Positions 54,301 to 63,589 of a stretch of 64,000 nt of DNA are shown one piece after another. The notes under the pieces were generated by a model that worked only from the letters and a program-made list of their open reading frames with translations, was not told where the DNA came from and ran no database searches. A program made the position numbers and the translations under genes. Position 1 is the first letter of the stretch, and each line of letters starts with the position of its first letter. Source of the stretch: Ignavibacteriota bacterium (GTDB taxonomy: Bacteria; Bacteroidota; Ignavibacteria; Ignavibacteriales; Melioribacteraceae); the NCBI GenBank assembly GCA_016716225.1, contig JADJWT010000001.1, positions 4,226,501 to 4,290,500 on the forward strand. Reading direction: 5' to 3'.

Positions 54301-54526
54301 AAAATATCTTAAAATTATAACCATCGTATCTGTTGAGTCCATCTTGAGTACCGATCCACATAAATCCATGTTTGTCTTGAATGATTGCATTGGCTGTTGT
54401 TTGTGAAAGCCCATCTTTAACTGTTAAGTGATCAAATCTAATTTTATTCTGTTGAGAGTTAATTTGGTTATTTAAAAAAGTGAGAGTAATTAACAAAATA
54501 GATTTTAACACTTTGGGCAATAGCAA
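51323..54526 (-). CDS. Two-component sensor histidine kinase with propeller and Y_Y_Y domains
   Basis: 1067 residues from a TTG start (no ATG is available). A signal peptide is followed by many two-component-regulator propeller repeats (GLNRYDGYNFKIF, WIGTFGGGLTRFDPST, WVGTYGGINKIDR and others) over about 700 residues, forming periplasmic blades. A Y_Y_Y domain ends in NNDEQWNTKG, then comes one transmembrane helix. The cytoplasmic part is a HisKA_3-type kinase with the phospho-acceptor His near 875 (ADFHDEAGNKLTKI) and a HATPase domain (INNCIKHSSAKKVTIEV, then GYGINNMINRAKKIGCEL). No fused receiver is present; the partner regulator follows directly. Such kinases in Bacteroidota often sense glycans or other extracellular ligands. 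Confidence 0.92.
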   Translation of the reverse strand: MLLPKVLKSILLITLTFLNNQINSQQNKIRFDHLTVKDGLSQTTANAIIQDKHGFMWIGTQDGLNRYDGYNFKIFSQESGNTNSLSNNYIWSIYEDNDGILWIGTFGGGLTRFDPSTETFTHFKNDFKNQNSISSDDIFEILEYPEGTSWIRSGIGINKFDKKTKKFKHYFSKSSSIISNKNLYISAIAIQPPNFIWAAIDSFLIKLNIITNELKYFSAYPDSKGIKFGNILNIKNFGNELFICCSAGLVKIDNANNASLLIKSPTFINEKKTIFNNILIAGEFYWIGSNNGLFQYSKDGRLINHFTNNPNDPYSLAHNNVVSLYESQEGIIWVGTYGGINKIDRLVENFTLVQFKHANKNTLSHKSIGPILEDRNKILWLGTPDGLNAYNRKTNKNIIFKNIANKINSINSNYILSLYEDKSGNIWVGTRNGGLNMFNYSETNKIKDISFKEIKLSKIPLRIQSILEDKTGLFWIGTGGDGLIAFNPNTKITKQYSFSIDGNGPSHSFVYCMYIDSKNNFWLGTPTGGLNLFNRKSEKFIYIKNEINDPNSLSNNIVLSIFEDSSHQLWIGTSGGLNKLTTPLEEKMFEKAENVSIKFNFKQFGKADNFPNEVIYGLLEDDDQKFWLSTNKGLIRFDPKKEIVTKIFNEKDGLQSNEFNQNSYFKNKQGIMFFGGINGFNYFQPDSIKQNNFIPPICFTDFQLFNKTVPLKNNSKDEIFTISKPIYMTDYIELSHDKNVITFEYAALNYILPEKNQYAHMLEGFDNNWIDAGFRRSVTYTNLNPGQYILHIKGSNNDEQWNTKGMSIKLVIFPPPWLSWYAYLIYFSSFFFVVFLFIKFRINSAKKEIETHAKIEAAKLKEREEVRKQSAADFHDEAGNKLTKISLFIELAKTEVENNNLLNQYLLKIEENTKELSSGMRDFIWVIDPTKDSLFDTINRLKDFGNSIFDYTDVRFNVIGLNEPMKKINLPMEYRRAIMLIFKEAINNCIKHSSAKKVTIEVAVNDLFTIHINDDGKGFDLNMKSKGYGINNMINRAKKIGCELQITSKPTEGSSIMLIGNIPQMSN

Positions 54527-54826
54527 ATGATTATTTTTTTTTGCTTTAATAATGGTTTCTCTAGATCTGGAATAATTATAATATATTTTGATTATTGTAA
54601 TTTCTTCAGTACATATAATTTTTAATGGTTCATTAAATAAATTATGAAAATTCTACTTTAACTAAAAATTAATAGTTGAATTCAAATTTGTAACAGTTCG
54701 CTTTCTTGAAAATCCTCTAAGAAGTTTATTAAGAGTAAAAACTCTCGCTTAAATTTAGACGGGTGTTCAATCTTTGTCAAATTAAAAATTCAAAAACATT
54801 GTAAATGATTTTTCCTTTTAGCAGAA
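54527..54826. other. Intergenic region
   Basis: No gene or clear signal was seen. It is AT-rich and contains the end of a minus-strand gene's 3' flank and the upstream region of the histidine kinase. Confidence 0.4.
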
Positions 54827-57800
54827 TTACTGTAATAAAACCATTTTCTTTACGTCAATATATTTCCCTGCTCTAAGCTTATAAAAGTACACTCCGCTTA
54901 CAAGTTGTGAAGCATTAAATTCCAATTTATATGTACCCGCTTGTTTATATTCATCAATCAAAGTTTCTACTTCTCGTCCAAGAACATCATAAACTTTTAG
55001 TAAGACATGTGAGTTAACCGGTATCTGATATCTAATTGTTGTGATTGGATTAAAAGGATTAGGATAATTTTGTGAAAGTGAATATATATTTGGTTTTTCA
55101 TTCGCACTTTGCACTGAGATGACTGATTTAGCCTCCCATGATGTTGAAACAATATCAATAAAATCATAAGTAACATCTCCAATTTCGTCTGAAATAGTAT
55201 TTCCACCATATCCACTTGATGTAAAATCTTGGAATGTTTCATTACTGGCTAAGTGATAAGTGTTAGATGAAAATTTGGTATTTTTGCTAATTCCTGTTAA
55301 CTCTGACCATGATTTAGGAACAGGAATCATTAACAAATTTTTATTTGATTTATCTATATAAAAATTAAAATTATGATGTCGAACTTCACCATTAAGTCCA
55401 CTCCATTCAATCAATTCAGTATGACAAGCATCTAATAGATTTGATACAAAGGGTAATTCGCCAGGCTGCTTGTAATGCAGAATCGTTATCTCAATTTCGT
55501 AACCATTCATTCCAGTTGAGTTGAGGCCATCAACATCAAGATTTATCCCCCAACTGTAGTCGACCCAGTAATCATTCACGTAAGACTGGCTGAATATCAG
55601 AGTATCAGGTATGTTTACCAACTCCAATTTAATTAAGATAGTATCATTTTGATTTTTGTATAAATTGAAATTGATATTCTCTGTAATACTGCCTTCAATT
55701 ACAGTTATTTGGTCTGCTTCGCTTCTGGAATTTTTTTGATCAAACCATTGTTCGGCATAAGTTTCATTAAAATCATAGGCCTTTGCAAAATATTTTCCTG
55801 ATGCTAAATTAGTTATAATGTAAAAGCCTTCTAGGTCTGTACTTCCAAAACCACTCCAATTCCCTAAACTATCTTCAAGGTTAACATCAATATAACTTAA
55901 TGGATATCCGGAGTTATCAAATACTCTTCCGGATATACTTCCTGCATTCTGTAAAACAAAATCAATGTTCTCTCTTTTTTCTTCATTTAGGAGTATTATT
56001 GGAGTTGCAGAATCGGATGATGAGACCAGATTATACCATTGACGTGCATAACCATAGCTCTCCGCCATAATGTAATAGGTTTTATTAGCTTGCAATTTGG
56101 GAGCAATGTAAATACCTTCATTATCTGAATAAGAATAGTTTGTAGGTAAGAAAGTACTATCAGTAATGGTAATCCAGGCCCCAGGTATTACATTATTTTG
56201 TTTATCTTTTATAGTTCCCGAAATACTAGCCCCTGATGACAATATAAAATTTGTATTGGGAGTGGTTTGCTTGACAACAACTGAAACTTTTGTTGCGTTT
56301 TCGAAGGATGTTGCACCATCATACCATTGTTCGATATATTCATAACTGCTGCTTCTTACAAGATATTTTCCTGTGGCAAGACCTCCTGCTAAATAATAAC
56401 CTGAATCATTTGTCATGGCGTATGATTTTTGATTGAATAATGAATCAAAAACATCAATTGATACACCAGCAATACCATTCCCAAAATTATCAACAGCTCT
56501 GCCTGAAATTGAACCTCCTTTTTCAAGTATAAAATTTATATTTGGAGTATCATAACCCTCAATTACTTGGAAAAAAGTCGCACTATCTTTATTATTAACT
56601 TTATCATACCACTGTGGCATGTAAACATTACTTACTCCAAAACTAGCAATTGCAAAAGCACCATATTTTGAAGTCGTTAATTGACTTACAAAATAATTTC
56701 CATTTTGATCTGGATACCCATCATATCCGATTGGATACCCAAAAGTATCTATTGCCATAATTACTGCTTGATTTATGGGATTTCCATCTTCGTCTTTTAT
56801 CTTTCCTGAAAAACTTCCAGATTTCATTAATGCAACATTTTTGGTCTTCATTACACCAGTAATACTAAGTGAGTATTCCGCGTATGGGTAATATCCATCA
56901 GCCGATACTTCGAAATGGTATTCTCCATCTATTAAACTCATCCGATAATAGCCGCTATCATTAGAATATTTATTACCATCATACTCGTTATTGTATGCTC
57001 TAATCCTAGCTCCTAAAATAGGATCGCCTGTTAAATTATCAGTTATGCGCCCTTTAAGCCCGCCGGAAACCCTTTTAATTTCAAAATTTACATCTGTAGC
57101 ACCGGGCAATACATTAGTTTTTTCTGGTGTTGATACTAAATAACCTTGTATAACGAAGGCAGTAACCGTATAAGTTAATTCCTCATTGGAGGAGGTGTAA
57201 ACTGGTATTTCATAATTCCCGTCAGATGAAGAAAGGACAATAGAATAAAGTGAATTATAATAAGCATCTGCATAAATCGAGATTCCTCCTATGCCACTTG
57301 AGTTTAATGTTACCTTACCCGAGATTGTACTATTCGCTTTGAAGATTGTGAAATCTTGCCGAACAATACCTGTTTCCGGTAAATAAACTGTCTCATTTTT
57401 ATTATCCTCAAGATATTCCCACGCCCAAGCACTTGCAGAAATAACATATTCTCCTTGATTAGTCCCTAATTTGTAATGGCCAACCGAATCTGTATTGGTG
57501 AAAATAGTTCTTTCATAATTATTTTCATAAGCACGTATTTGAGCATTTTTTACTTCCAAACCGTATTGATCTCTCACATACCCTTCAATAAATGACGTGG
57601 CTGGAGAATAAAAGAAAGTTGCCTCAGTAGTATCGGAGTTTATGTCAACCACCATATTATCATTGTGAGAAACATATCCATTCGTTATCCCAAATGGATC
57701 AAGAGTTTGTAAATAAACCTGTTGTGTCTTCTCTCTATCAATAATTATTCTGAATTTGCCCAGTGAGTCTGTGAAAACTTTAATTTCTGGAAAGTACGGT

Positions 57801-57829
57801 GATCCAGCCATTACCAATAAATTTTTCAA
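54827..57829 (-). CDS. Carboxypeptidase-regulatory repeat surface protein, C-terminal part (T9SS)
   Basis: About 1000 residues of repeated carboxypeptidase D regulatory-like (Ig-fold) modules, each with an ISG-KV/I or SGRVFD opening, for example GSISGRAVDNFGNGIAGVSI and GSISGRVFDNSGYPLSYIDV. There are roughly eight modules. The protein ends in a T9SS sorting domain (LSQNYPNPFNPITTIRYQIP, then VLLKVYDVLGREVETLID). There is no signal peptide. Its frame is open upstream of the apparent TTG (57829), reading TPKPKDTLILGTINPP, into the end of the preceding gene (57853-58731). The two parts are probably one protein of about 1300 residues, split by a frameshift near 57870-57885. Confidence 0.8.
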   Translation of the reverse strand: MKNLLVMAGSPYFPEIKVFTDSLGKFRIIIDREKTQQVYLQTLDPFGITNGYVSHNDNMVVDINSDTTEATFFYSPATSFIEGYVRDQYGLEVKNAQIRAYENNYERTIFTNTDSVGHYKLGTNQGEYVISASAWAWEYLEDNKNETVYLPETGIVRQDFTIFKANSTISGKVTLNSSGIGGISIYADAYYNSLYSIVLSSSDGNYEIPVYTSSNEELTYTVTAFVIQGYLVSTPEKTNVLPGATDVNFEIKRVSGGLKGRITDNLTGDPILGARIRAYNNEYDGNKYSNDSGYYRMSLIDGEYHFEVSADGYYPYAEYSLSITGVMKTKNVALMKSGSFSGKIKDEDGNPINQAVIMAIDTFGYPIGYDGYPDQNGNYFVSQLTTSKYGAFAIASFGVSNVYMPQWYDKVNNKDSATFFQVIEGYDTPNINFILEKGGSISGRAVDNFGNGIAGVSIDVFDSLFNQKSYAMTNDSGYYLAGGLATGKYLVRSSSYEYIEQWYDGATSFENATKVSVVVKQTTPNTNFILSSGASISGTIKDKQNNVIPGAWITITDSTFLPTNYSYSDNEGIYIAPKLQANKTYYIMAESYGYARQWYNLVSSSDSATPIILLNEEKRENIDFVLQNAGSISGRVFDNSGYPLSYIDVNLEDSLGNWSGFGSTDLEGFYIITNLASGKYFAKAYDFNETYAEQWFDQKNSRSEADQITVIEGSITENINFNLYKNQNDTILIKLELVNIPDTLIFSQSYVNDYWVDYSWGINLDVDGLNSTGMNGYEIEITILHYKQPGELPFVSNLLDACHTELIEWSGLNGEVRHHNFNFYIDKSNKNLLMIPVPKSWSELTGISKNTKFSSNTYHLASNETFQDFTSSGYGGNTISDEIGDVTYDFIDIVSTSWEAKSVISVQSANEKPNIYSLSQNYPNPFNPITTIRYQIPVNSHVLLKVYDVLGREVETLIDEYKQAGTYKLEFNASQLVSGVYFYKLRAGKYIDVKKMVLLQ

Positions 57830-57852
57830 CGGGGGGTTTATTGTACCTAATA

Positions 57853-58731
57853 TTAAGGTATCTTTCGGTTTTGGAGTATTGTAATAGCAGCTGATGAAGC
57901 TGACTGAAAATCATTGACTTCAAATATTAATGTACCAAGAATACTTGAAAAACCGCTTTGACTTGTGAACAAATGCTTATATGAACCATTTGCGAGATCT
58001 GCATCATTATCACTATTGTCCATAAATAATGCATTATCAGTTAACTTAAAATCATTTACGCTAATTGTACCGTCATTATCTAAATCCAAATAAACATTAA
58101 CAACTGATGATATATAATTTGAGGCAAATGAAAAAGTAAGAGTAAATGGTTCATGAACTGAAATAGTATCGTGATTTTTACCATTAATTAAAACATTTGA
58201 GATCGAAGGTTTCGCCAAATAATTGTTGTTTGGTTTTGGAATAAACGGTGCTTTATAAAATTCTGTTGGATTTCCAAATAATTTAATTCTTTCCGGCTCG
58301 ATTCTTTCAACTGATTTCTTGAGCAATAATTTATTTTCTGCTTGTTTTTTTGTCTCATAAATGTTCTTAAAGAGATTGTGTTGATCATTTATTTTTTTTA
58401 ATTTTTTAATTTTATTATCAAATTGATTCGCACTGAAAGATTTTTTTTCTGTTTTGTAAGTTTTCTTATCAGAAACCTTACTGGTCTGTACATGATACAA
58501 ATTAGTATTGTGGTCTAACTTAATTAATTCAATTTGATTTGAATTTTTTTTTGATTTTTCTTGTGCTTTAATAAAGTCTGTTAAAATAAAATTGAAAATC
58601 AAACTGATTGCCATAAAGTAAAACATCTTTTTAAAAAGGCGGGCTATTTCTTTTAAGTGTTGAGTTTCTATATACTTTAACCCAATAAAATTATAATTGC
58701 TCGATAAACCTACTTTATTTTTTATTTTCAT
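57853..58731 (-). CDS. Carboxypeptidase-regulatory repeat surface protein, N-terminal part
   Basis: 292 residues as read. It starts with a hydrophobic segment (FYFMAISLIFNFILTDF near residue 38) that acts as a late signal or anchor. A Lys-rich linker follows, then a domain with SNVLINGKNHDTISVHEPFT and VNVYLDLDNDGTISVNDFKL (dockerin-like D.DNDGTI.V pattern). It ends NRKIP at a TAA that is 24 bases before the start of the next open frame. The continuing sense of the neighbouring frame suggests this is the front of the larger protein. A single-base frameshift or sequencing error near the junction is likely. Confidence 0.7.
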   Translation of the reverse strand: MKIKNKVGLSSNYNFIGLKYIETQHLKEIARLFKKMFYFMAISLIFNFILTDFIKAQEKSKKNSNQIELIKLDHNTNLYHVQTSKVSDKKTYKTEKKSFSANQFDNKIKKLKKINDQHNLFKNIYETKKQAENKLLLKKSVERIEPERIKLFGNPTEFYKAPFIPKPNNNYLAKPSISNVLINGKNHDTISVHEPFTLTFSFASNYISSVVNVYLDLDNDGTISVNDFKLTDNALFMDNSDNDADLANGSYKHLFTSQSGFSSILGTLIFEVNDFQSASSAAITILQNRKIP

Positions 58732-59047
58732 TTTTACATCCTTTAGGTTTTAATAAAAATTGCTTATAGAAAAAATTCTCTCTTTTCAGCATTGGGCTTA
58801 TCCTAATTAACTAATTATAGTCATAATTCACCATTCATTGCTGCAGCATCATATACTAAGCAAGCTAATTTTTTCTTCCTGCAGCACTCCAATTTGAAAA
58901 TTCATATTTGAATATTAAAACACACTCACTCATAAACCATCTTAATTCTCTTACATCAAAATCTTGATAATTTCTTGAATCGGCATTGGAGAAAAAGTAA
59001 CATACAGTCCGGCAATTTGATTGACACTCTGAAAGCGGCACCCCTAT
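58732..59047. other. Intergenic region
   Basis: No gene was recognised. Short minus-strand frames are present but without start, ribosome site or family resemblance. Confidence 0.4.
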
Positions 59048-59326
59048 TTATGCATAATTTTCGCTGAGCTTTATTGTTCCCGTTTTTGTTGTATATAGTT
59101 GTGACTCAACATTATAGGGCGCAGTTAATTTTGTGCCGTCATTGTTTTTTACGGTACCAGAGATTACAAGCCTGTTTGATCCTAAATCAAGATAAGTTAT
59201 ATAGTCACTAAAAGATAAATTTGGTATAAAGGCATCTTGCAGATCATCTGCGTCTGGCTCGAATTCATCACAAGCGACAAATAAATAGGGAAATATGATT
59301 GATAGAACTACAATTGGAAACCCCAT
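59048..59326 (-). CDS. Small predicted lipoprotein
   Basis: 92 residues. Signal peptide with a lipobox LFVACD (Cys19). The mature part opens EFEPDADDLQDAF and continues with DYITYLDLGSNRLVISGTVK, a short beta-rich segment. The function is not recognised. It lies 29 bp downstream of another small lipoprotein gene in the same orientation, so they probably form an operon. Confidence 0.6.
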   Translation of the reverse strand: MGFPIVVLSIIFPYLFVACDEFEPDADDLQDAFIPNLSFSDYITYLDLGSNRLVISGTVKNNDGTKLTAPYNVESQLYTTKTGTIKLSENYA

Positions 59327-59355
59327 AACCGCCTCCTATATAATTTTAATGATTA

Positions 59356-59946
59356 TTAATTATTACCGCTTCCTAGCAGATGAACACCACTAAGACTAGA
59401 CATAGATATAAGTAAATATCCAATTACCAGAATCCCCGTAGCTGCTAGCAAAGTGATGCCAATAATATTTATCTTATCCACTTCAATCGATTTTATATCA
59501 CTAATATCATATTTAATTTCATTTCCGTTTTGCCATACTATGAATCCATTTTCAGTTGTGGAGTTTACTTCAAAATAGTCAGTACTCATAACTCTAATTA
59601 TATCTCCATTATTCAATAAAATATTATACACCTTACCGTTTTTATCTTGAGTAATAGATTTATATTGTGCAGGGTAAATTTTTCCTTTAAAAGTTTCTGA
59701 TCGACCATTTGATTTATTATTAAGACTTCCAGATACTAGGATAAAGGGGAAGGTATTTGTAACTAAGGTATGGTGCCAACTTTTGGAATATATTATTCTT
59801 CCATCGTTCAGAGTTATTTTGATGTCTTTGTCTTCAATGTTATGGAGTTGAGAAGGATTGACATTGTCAATTGATTGAAAAGAATAACAACCATTTAATT
59901 GCAGAATCAAACTAAAGATCAAAGAATATGTGATCACTTTTTTCAT
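59356..59946 (-). CDS. Predicted lipoprotein with C-terminal hydrophobic segment
   Basis: 196 residues. Signal peptide with a lipobox LQLNGC (Cys20). Beta-rich middle (KITLNDGRIIYSKSWHHTLV, then YNILLNNGDIIRVMSTDYFE). One hydrophobic helix near the C-terminus (INIIGITLLAATGILVIGYL) is followed by a Gly-rich tail. The combination of a lipid anchor and a C-terminal helix is unusual. The function is unknown. It is upstream of the 92-residue lipoprotein gene. Confidence 0.6.
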   Translation of the reverse strand: MKKVITYSLIFSLILQLNGCYSFQSIDNVNPSQLHNIEDKDIKITLNDGRIIYSKSWHHTLVTNTFPFILVSGSLNNKSNGRSETFKGKIYPAQYKSITQDKNGKVYNILLNNGDIIRVMSTDYFEVNSTTENGFIVWQNGNEIKYDISDIKSIEVDKINIIGITLLAATGILVIGYLLISMSSLSGVHLLGSGNN

Positions 59947-60273
59947 TTTTCAACCTTTTTTTTGTTGATTGTAATATCTTTTTTTTCATAAATCGATTTG
60001 TCATAAAATTGTAAAAGAATTGTAAAATAGTTGTAAATAATTTTAAGTGTGTAATTTTTCTTACCTATTAAAAGCTTTCATTACTGCCATCTTAAATATT
60101 ATTAATCACATAGATTTTATTTTTTAAATTATGTTTCGGTGAACAGGTTTTTTACCGTTTAGAGTTTATAAATTGCTGAAAAATATAAACCGCAATAACT
60201 ACCTTAAAACAGCTGATATTATAAATACTCTTCCGAGAACTGCAATTGATAGGTTTTTATTTATTTTAATATT
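59947..60273. other. Intergenic region
   Basis: No gene was recognised. The sequence is AT-rich with TTGTAAAA-type repeats near 60005-60035. Confidence 0.4.
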
Positions 60274-63200
60274 TTATTTGAGTAAAACCATTTTCTTTAC
60301 GTCAATATATTTACCTGCTATCAATTTATAAAAGTATACGCCACTTGAAAAATTTGAAGTACAAAATTCCACTCTATGTATACCAGCCGGTTTAAATTCA
60401 TCAATCAAAGTTGCTACTTCTTTTCCTAGAACATCATATACTTTTATTGTTACATGTTTGTTAATCGGTATTTGATAGCTAATTGTTGTGATTGGGTTGA
60501 AAGGATTAGGATAGTTCTGTTCTAATTTAAATTCAGTTGGAAGTATTGATCCTTGCTCATTTTCAATTCCGGTTATTTTGTTAGTTAATGAAAGCGTATC
60601 GTCAACCGTTCCATCGTTACCTTCATCTACCAATATCTTTAGGTCGGTGTTTGTTACATTATTCCAGTTAGGAGTAATTGTATGTGAACTGTTAGATGTT
60701 AACGGAATATTAAACTCTCCAAACCTTCCAATTCCGTTTTCATTTACAAAGTTTAGTTCAATATCATAATCTTTCGCTGAGCCAAACGAAGTAAGTTTTA
60801 TTTTATTGCTGTCGGGATTTTCTACCTTTACTGAATCATTCTGCGCAAGTTCTATTGAACTGAATGAGAATAGTTTCTCTTGAGTAGTTTCATTCATAAT
60901 ATTGAGAAGACTAATAGTTTTACTCTGCGGATCTGGATTTGTAAAAGATAATCCTCCATCAAAAAATAATCTGTCTGTTTGATTCTGCTCTGCATCAAAT
61001 CTTTTGTAAGTAAATGATTTGTTGCCTGTGAAGAAGAATGTCTTTACTGTGTCTGAGGTAAAATTGTCAACAATGACTGAGTAATTTTCTGTTGGAAGTG
61101 AATACCCATAAGGTGGTGTTTCACTGCCATCCAGATATGTCAATGGAACTGAATTAGGAATTTCGACTAAGATTGAACCATTACTAAAACCAGTAACATT
61201 CCCAAGAGCATCGATTATTCTTGTGTTCGCATTTATGTTTGTATAAATCTCCAGTTCATTTGAAGAAAGTACGAATGGAGAAGTGTATCCTTCTGCATGT
61301 TTAGGTAATGATGCATTTTTAAGATAAACGTTTGATTCATTTTCCAGCATTAAATATTTCGGTCCGCCCCAATTTGCCCAACCATATAAAGTTGTCCAAG
61401 TTCCATTTAATGAGTTTCCTAATGTATCAATCTTTATTATAGCAGGTATTGAGAAAGGATAGCTGTTATCATATACATAAAGATTATATTTATGCTTCAT
61501 TACTACTTCTTGCTCAAGTTTATAAGGCAATATATTGTGTCCTCCTGCTCCGTTATTATTCCAAATAGATAATGTTCTCGGAGAAACATTATCTTCCTTT
61601 AACATCGTTTTAATTTCATTCAAAGTCTGATTTGGAGTTAAAACATTCCATCTGCCAATTTGAGATTGCTGGGAAGGATTTCCAAATTGATGTGTAAATA
61701 GCTCGTTTACTACTTTCTTTACACCATCATTGGATAGAACCGTTTTGGGATTTACGAATGGCGGAAAGATACTGTTGTACCTGGTTTGAAATTGTCCTTT
61801 ATAGGCGAAAGCGAGTGCATTTGATGCAGCAATTCCAAAACATGAACCCTTCCAAGGCTTTTTTACTGCTTCCCATTTTTGCAGTGCTGCAAATTTGTAT
61901 ATATCTGTGACTATACCTGCTATTGTAAAATAACATGCATTAACACCAAATGCATTCACCCATGAAACCCAGTCAGGAAAATTTGAAGAGTTTGCAGAGT
62001 CAAAGACATATCCTCCTTGCCACTGTGAATACTGGCTTCCTGTAAATGGATCTACCCCTTGATAGTTGAACTGCTGATACCACGTCAGTGGGAACATATG
62101 GGCTTCTAAATTCCAAAATCCCCATTGATCTTCGCTAGGTCTGAAAGGTTCATACTGTCCGCTGCTGTCTCGTGTGAGTATGTAGGGTTTGATCTTAAAT
62201 ACTTCACTAGTATCTGTTATAGTTGTATCAGCCATATCAACTATTCTTATCATACATTTTTTTGATAGTATATTTTTGGGAACATCCCACACATAAATCC
62301 CAGTGTCACCATTGGCTATAAAATCTATAATATTAAATGTCTTTCCCGAATCTGCACTATAATCAATCTGCAAGAATTGATTCATCTTCCCACCACCCCA
62401 TTTGATTGTATCATTTTCACCAGCGATCCATTTTATATTTTTTGTTGGCTTGGTTATTTTTAATTGAGGTAGCTTCGCATACCATGCCTCTGTCATTCCA
62501 TTGTGTGTTCCTTGTCCAACAATAACTGTTCCAGAACTATCTATTGAGTGTGCAATATCGAGCGTCCAACCCGTGAGATCTAAATCGTAAACATTTTCCA
62601 GAACAAATTTGAGATCGCGTGCACCATTGTTTCTATCCCAAATGAATGCGATCCCTGACATTTGACCAACAATAATATCGCCGCTCGCAGATACGTCAAA
62701 AGCATTGCTGTTTACTGTTGTTCCCTGTAATAGATCCCACCCTCCTTTGGAAGTCCACCTTGCGGCAATGCTCGGACCATCCGAAATTGTCGAAATAGAG
62801 CCAACAATTACTTCCCCATCGTACGATGTTCCATGTGCAATGCTTGAAAAATATCCGCCTGTGCCTAATGACTGAAGTGATCCACCCCCTACACTTCTGA
62901 AAGCTTCTGAAAAAATTGGATACTTACAGTAACCAACAATAACATTGCCATCAGCAGATATTGCATAAGCAAAACTATGATTTGCCCCAGGCAGTTTACC
63001 AAGGAGTTTTACGCCACTGCTATTCCACATTACTGCTTCAAAAGGATCATTAGGCTCATTAAAATCATGTTTATAAACGCCGACGATTTTTGTCCCATCC
63101 GAACATATATCCTGAGCACTAATTTCTGATGCTGGGACACTATTCGATATTGGAGTAAGCGGCGAAACCGTACCTCCAGCCCAACTTACAGCTTTATTAA

Positions 63201-63534
63201 TATTGTTAGGAGTACCAGGCAAACTTGCTTGCCCGACAATGACCGATCCATCACCTGAAACAGCTTGTGCAACGCTATTTATTGAATTTAGATACATAGG
63301 CAAAGCTACGAGTCCACCCGTCTCTGTCCATTGAAATGAATAACCCTTATCATAACCAACAACCACTAATCCATTTGCGGAAATATCGTTTGCACGACTA
63401 AAGTCTCCGTTTGGCAAATGTCCTAACCCGATGAATCGCGCAGTATCTTGTGCATTCATAATTATCGAAATAAATATAAGATTTGCAATGATTAGCCAAT
63501 AAAATCTAATTGATTGATTATATCTAGGATTCAT
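60274..63534 (-). CDS. Large T9SS surface protein with HAF-like repeats and possible cysteine-peptidase domain
   Basis: 1086 residues from the ATG at 63534, chosen because GGAG lies 9 bases upstream; an in-frame TTG at 63540 is too close to it. A signal peptide ends near MNAQ. The N-terminal about 340 residues are repeats of the type ISADGNVIVGY, SGDGSVIVGQ and SYDGEVIVGS (HAF/extracellular repeats, propeller-like). After a linker domain comes a region with GSCFGIAASNALAFAYKGQF (Cys565), GGHNILPYKL (His666) and YDNSYP (Asp689/Asn690), an order and spacing seen in papain-fold peptidases. It ends in a T9SS sorting domain (KLEQNYPNPFNPITTISYQI). Proteolytic activity is an inference. Confidence 0.78.
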   Translation of the reverse strand: MNPRYNQSIRFYWLIIANLIFISIIMNAQDTARFIGLGHLPNGDFSRANDISANGLVVVGYDKGYSFQWTETGGLVALPMYLNSINSVAQAVSGDGSVIVGQASLPGTPNNINKAVSWAGGTVSPLTPISNSVPASEISAQDICSDGTKIVGVYKHDFNEPNDPFEAVMWNSSGVKLLGKLPGANHSFAYAISADGNVIVGYCKYPIFSEAFRSVGGGSLQSLGTGGYFSSIAHGTSYDGEVIVGSISTISDGPSIAARWTSKGGWDLLQGTTVNSNAFDVSASGDIIVGQMSGIAFIWDRNNGARDLKFVLENVYDLDLTGWTLDIAHSIDSSGTVIVGQGTHNGMTEAWYAKLPQLKITKPTKNIKWIAGENDTIKWGGGKMNQFLQIDYSADSGKTFNIIDFIANGDTGIYVWDVPKNILSKKCMIRIVDMADTTITDTSEVFKIKPYILTRDSSGQYEPFRPSEDQWGFWNLEAHMFPLTWYQQFNYQGVDPFTGSQYSQWQGGYVFDSANSSNFPDWVSWVNAFGVNACYFTIAGIVTDIYKFAALQKWEAVKKPWKGSCFGIAASNALAFAYKGQFQTRYNSIFPPFVNPKTVLSNDGVKKVVNELFTHQFGNPSQQSQIGRWNVLTPNQTLNEIKTMLKEDNVSPRTLSIWNNNGAGGHNILPYKLEQEVVMKHKYNLYVYDNSYPFSIPAIIKIDTLGNSLNGTWTTLYGWANWGGPKYLMLENESNVYLKNASLPKHAEGYTSPFVLSSNELEIYTNINANTRIIDALGNVTGFSNGSILVEIPNSVPLTYLDGSETPPYGYSLPTENYSVIVDNFTSDTVKTFFFTGNKSFTYKRFDAEQNQTDRLFFDGGLSFTNPDPQSKTISLLNIMNETTQEKLFSFSSIELAQNDSVKVENPDSNKIKLTSFGSAKDYDIELNFVNENGIGRFGEFNIPLTSNSSHTITPNWNNVTNTDLKILVDEGNDGTVDDTLSLTNKITGIENEQGSILPTEFKLEQNYPNPFNPITTISYQIPINKHVTIKVYDVLGKEVATLIDEFKPAGIHRVEFCTSNFSSGVYFYKLIAGKYIDVKKMVLLK

Positions 63535-63589
63535 CAGCAATTTCTCCTTCCAGTGAAAAAATCTTCAAAGTAACTATTATAACCACTTC

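Noticed and set aside
50640..54526. NarX/NarL regulating the nitrate operon
   Set aside because: The regulator is of NarL family type, but the kinase has a propeller/Y_Y_Y sensor and no nitrate-sensing P-box, and the pair is 8 kb away.
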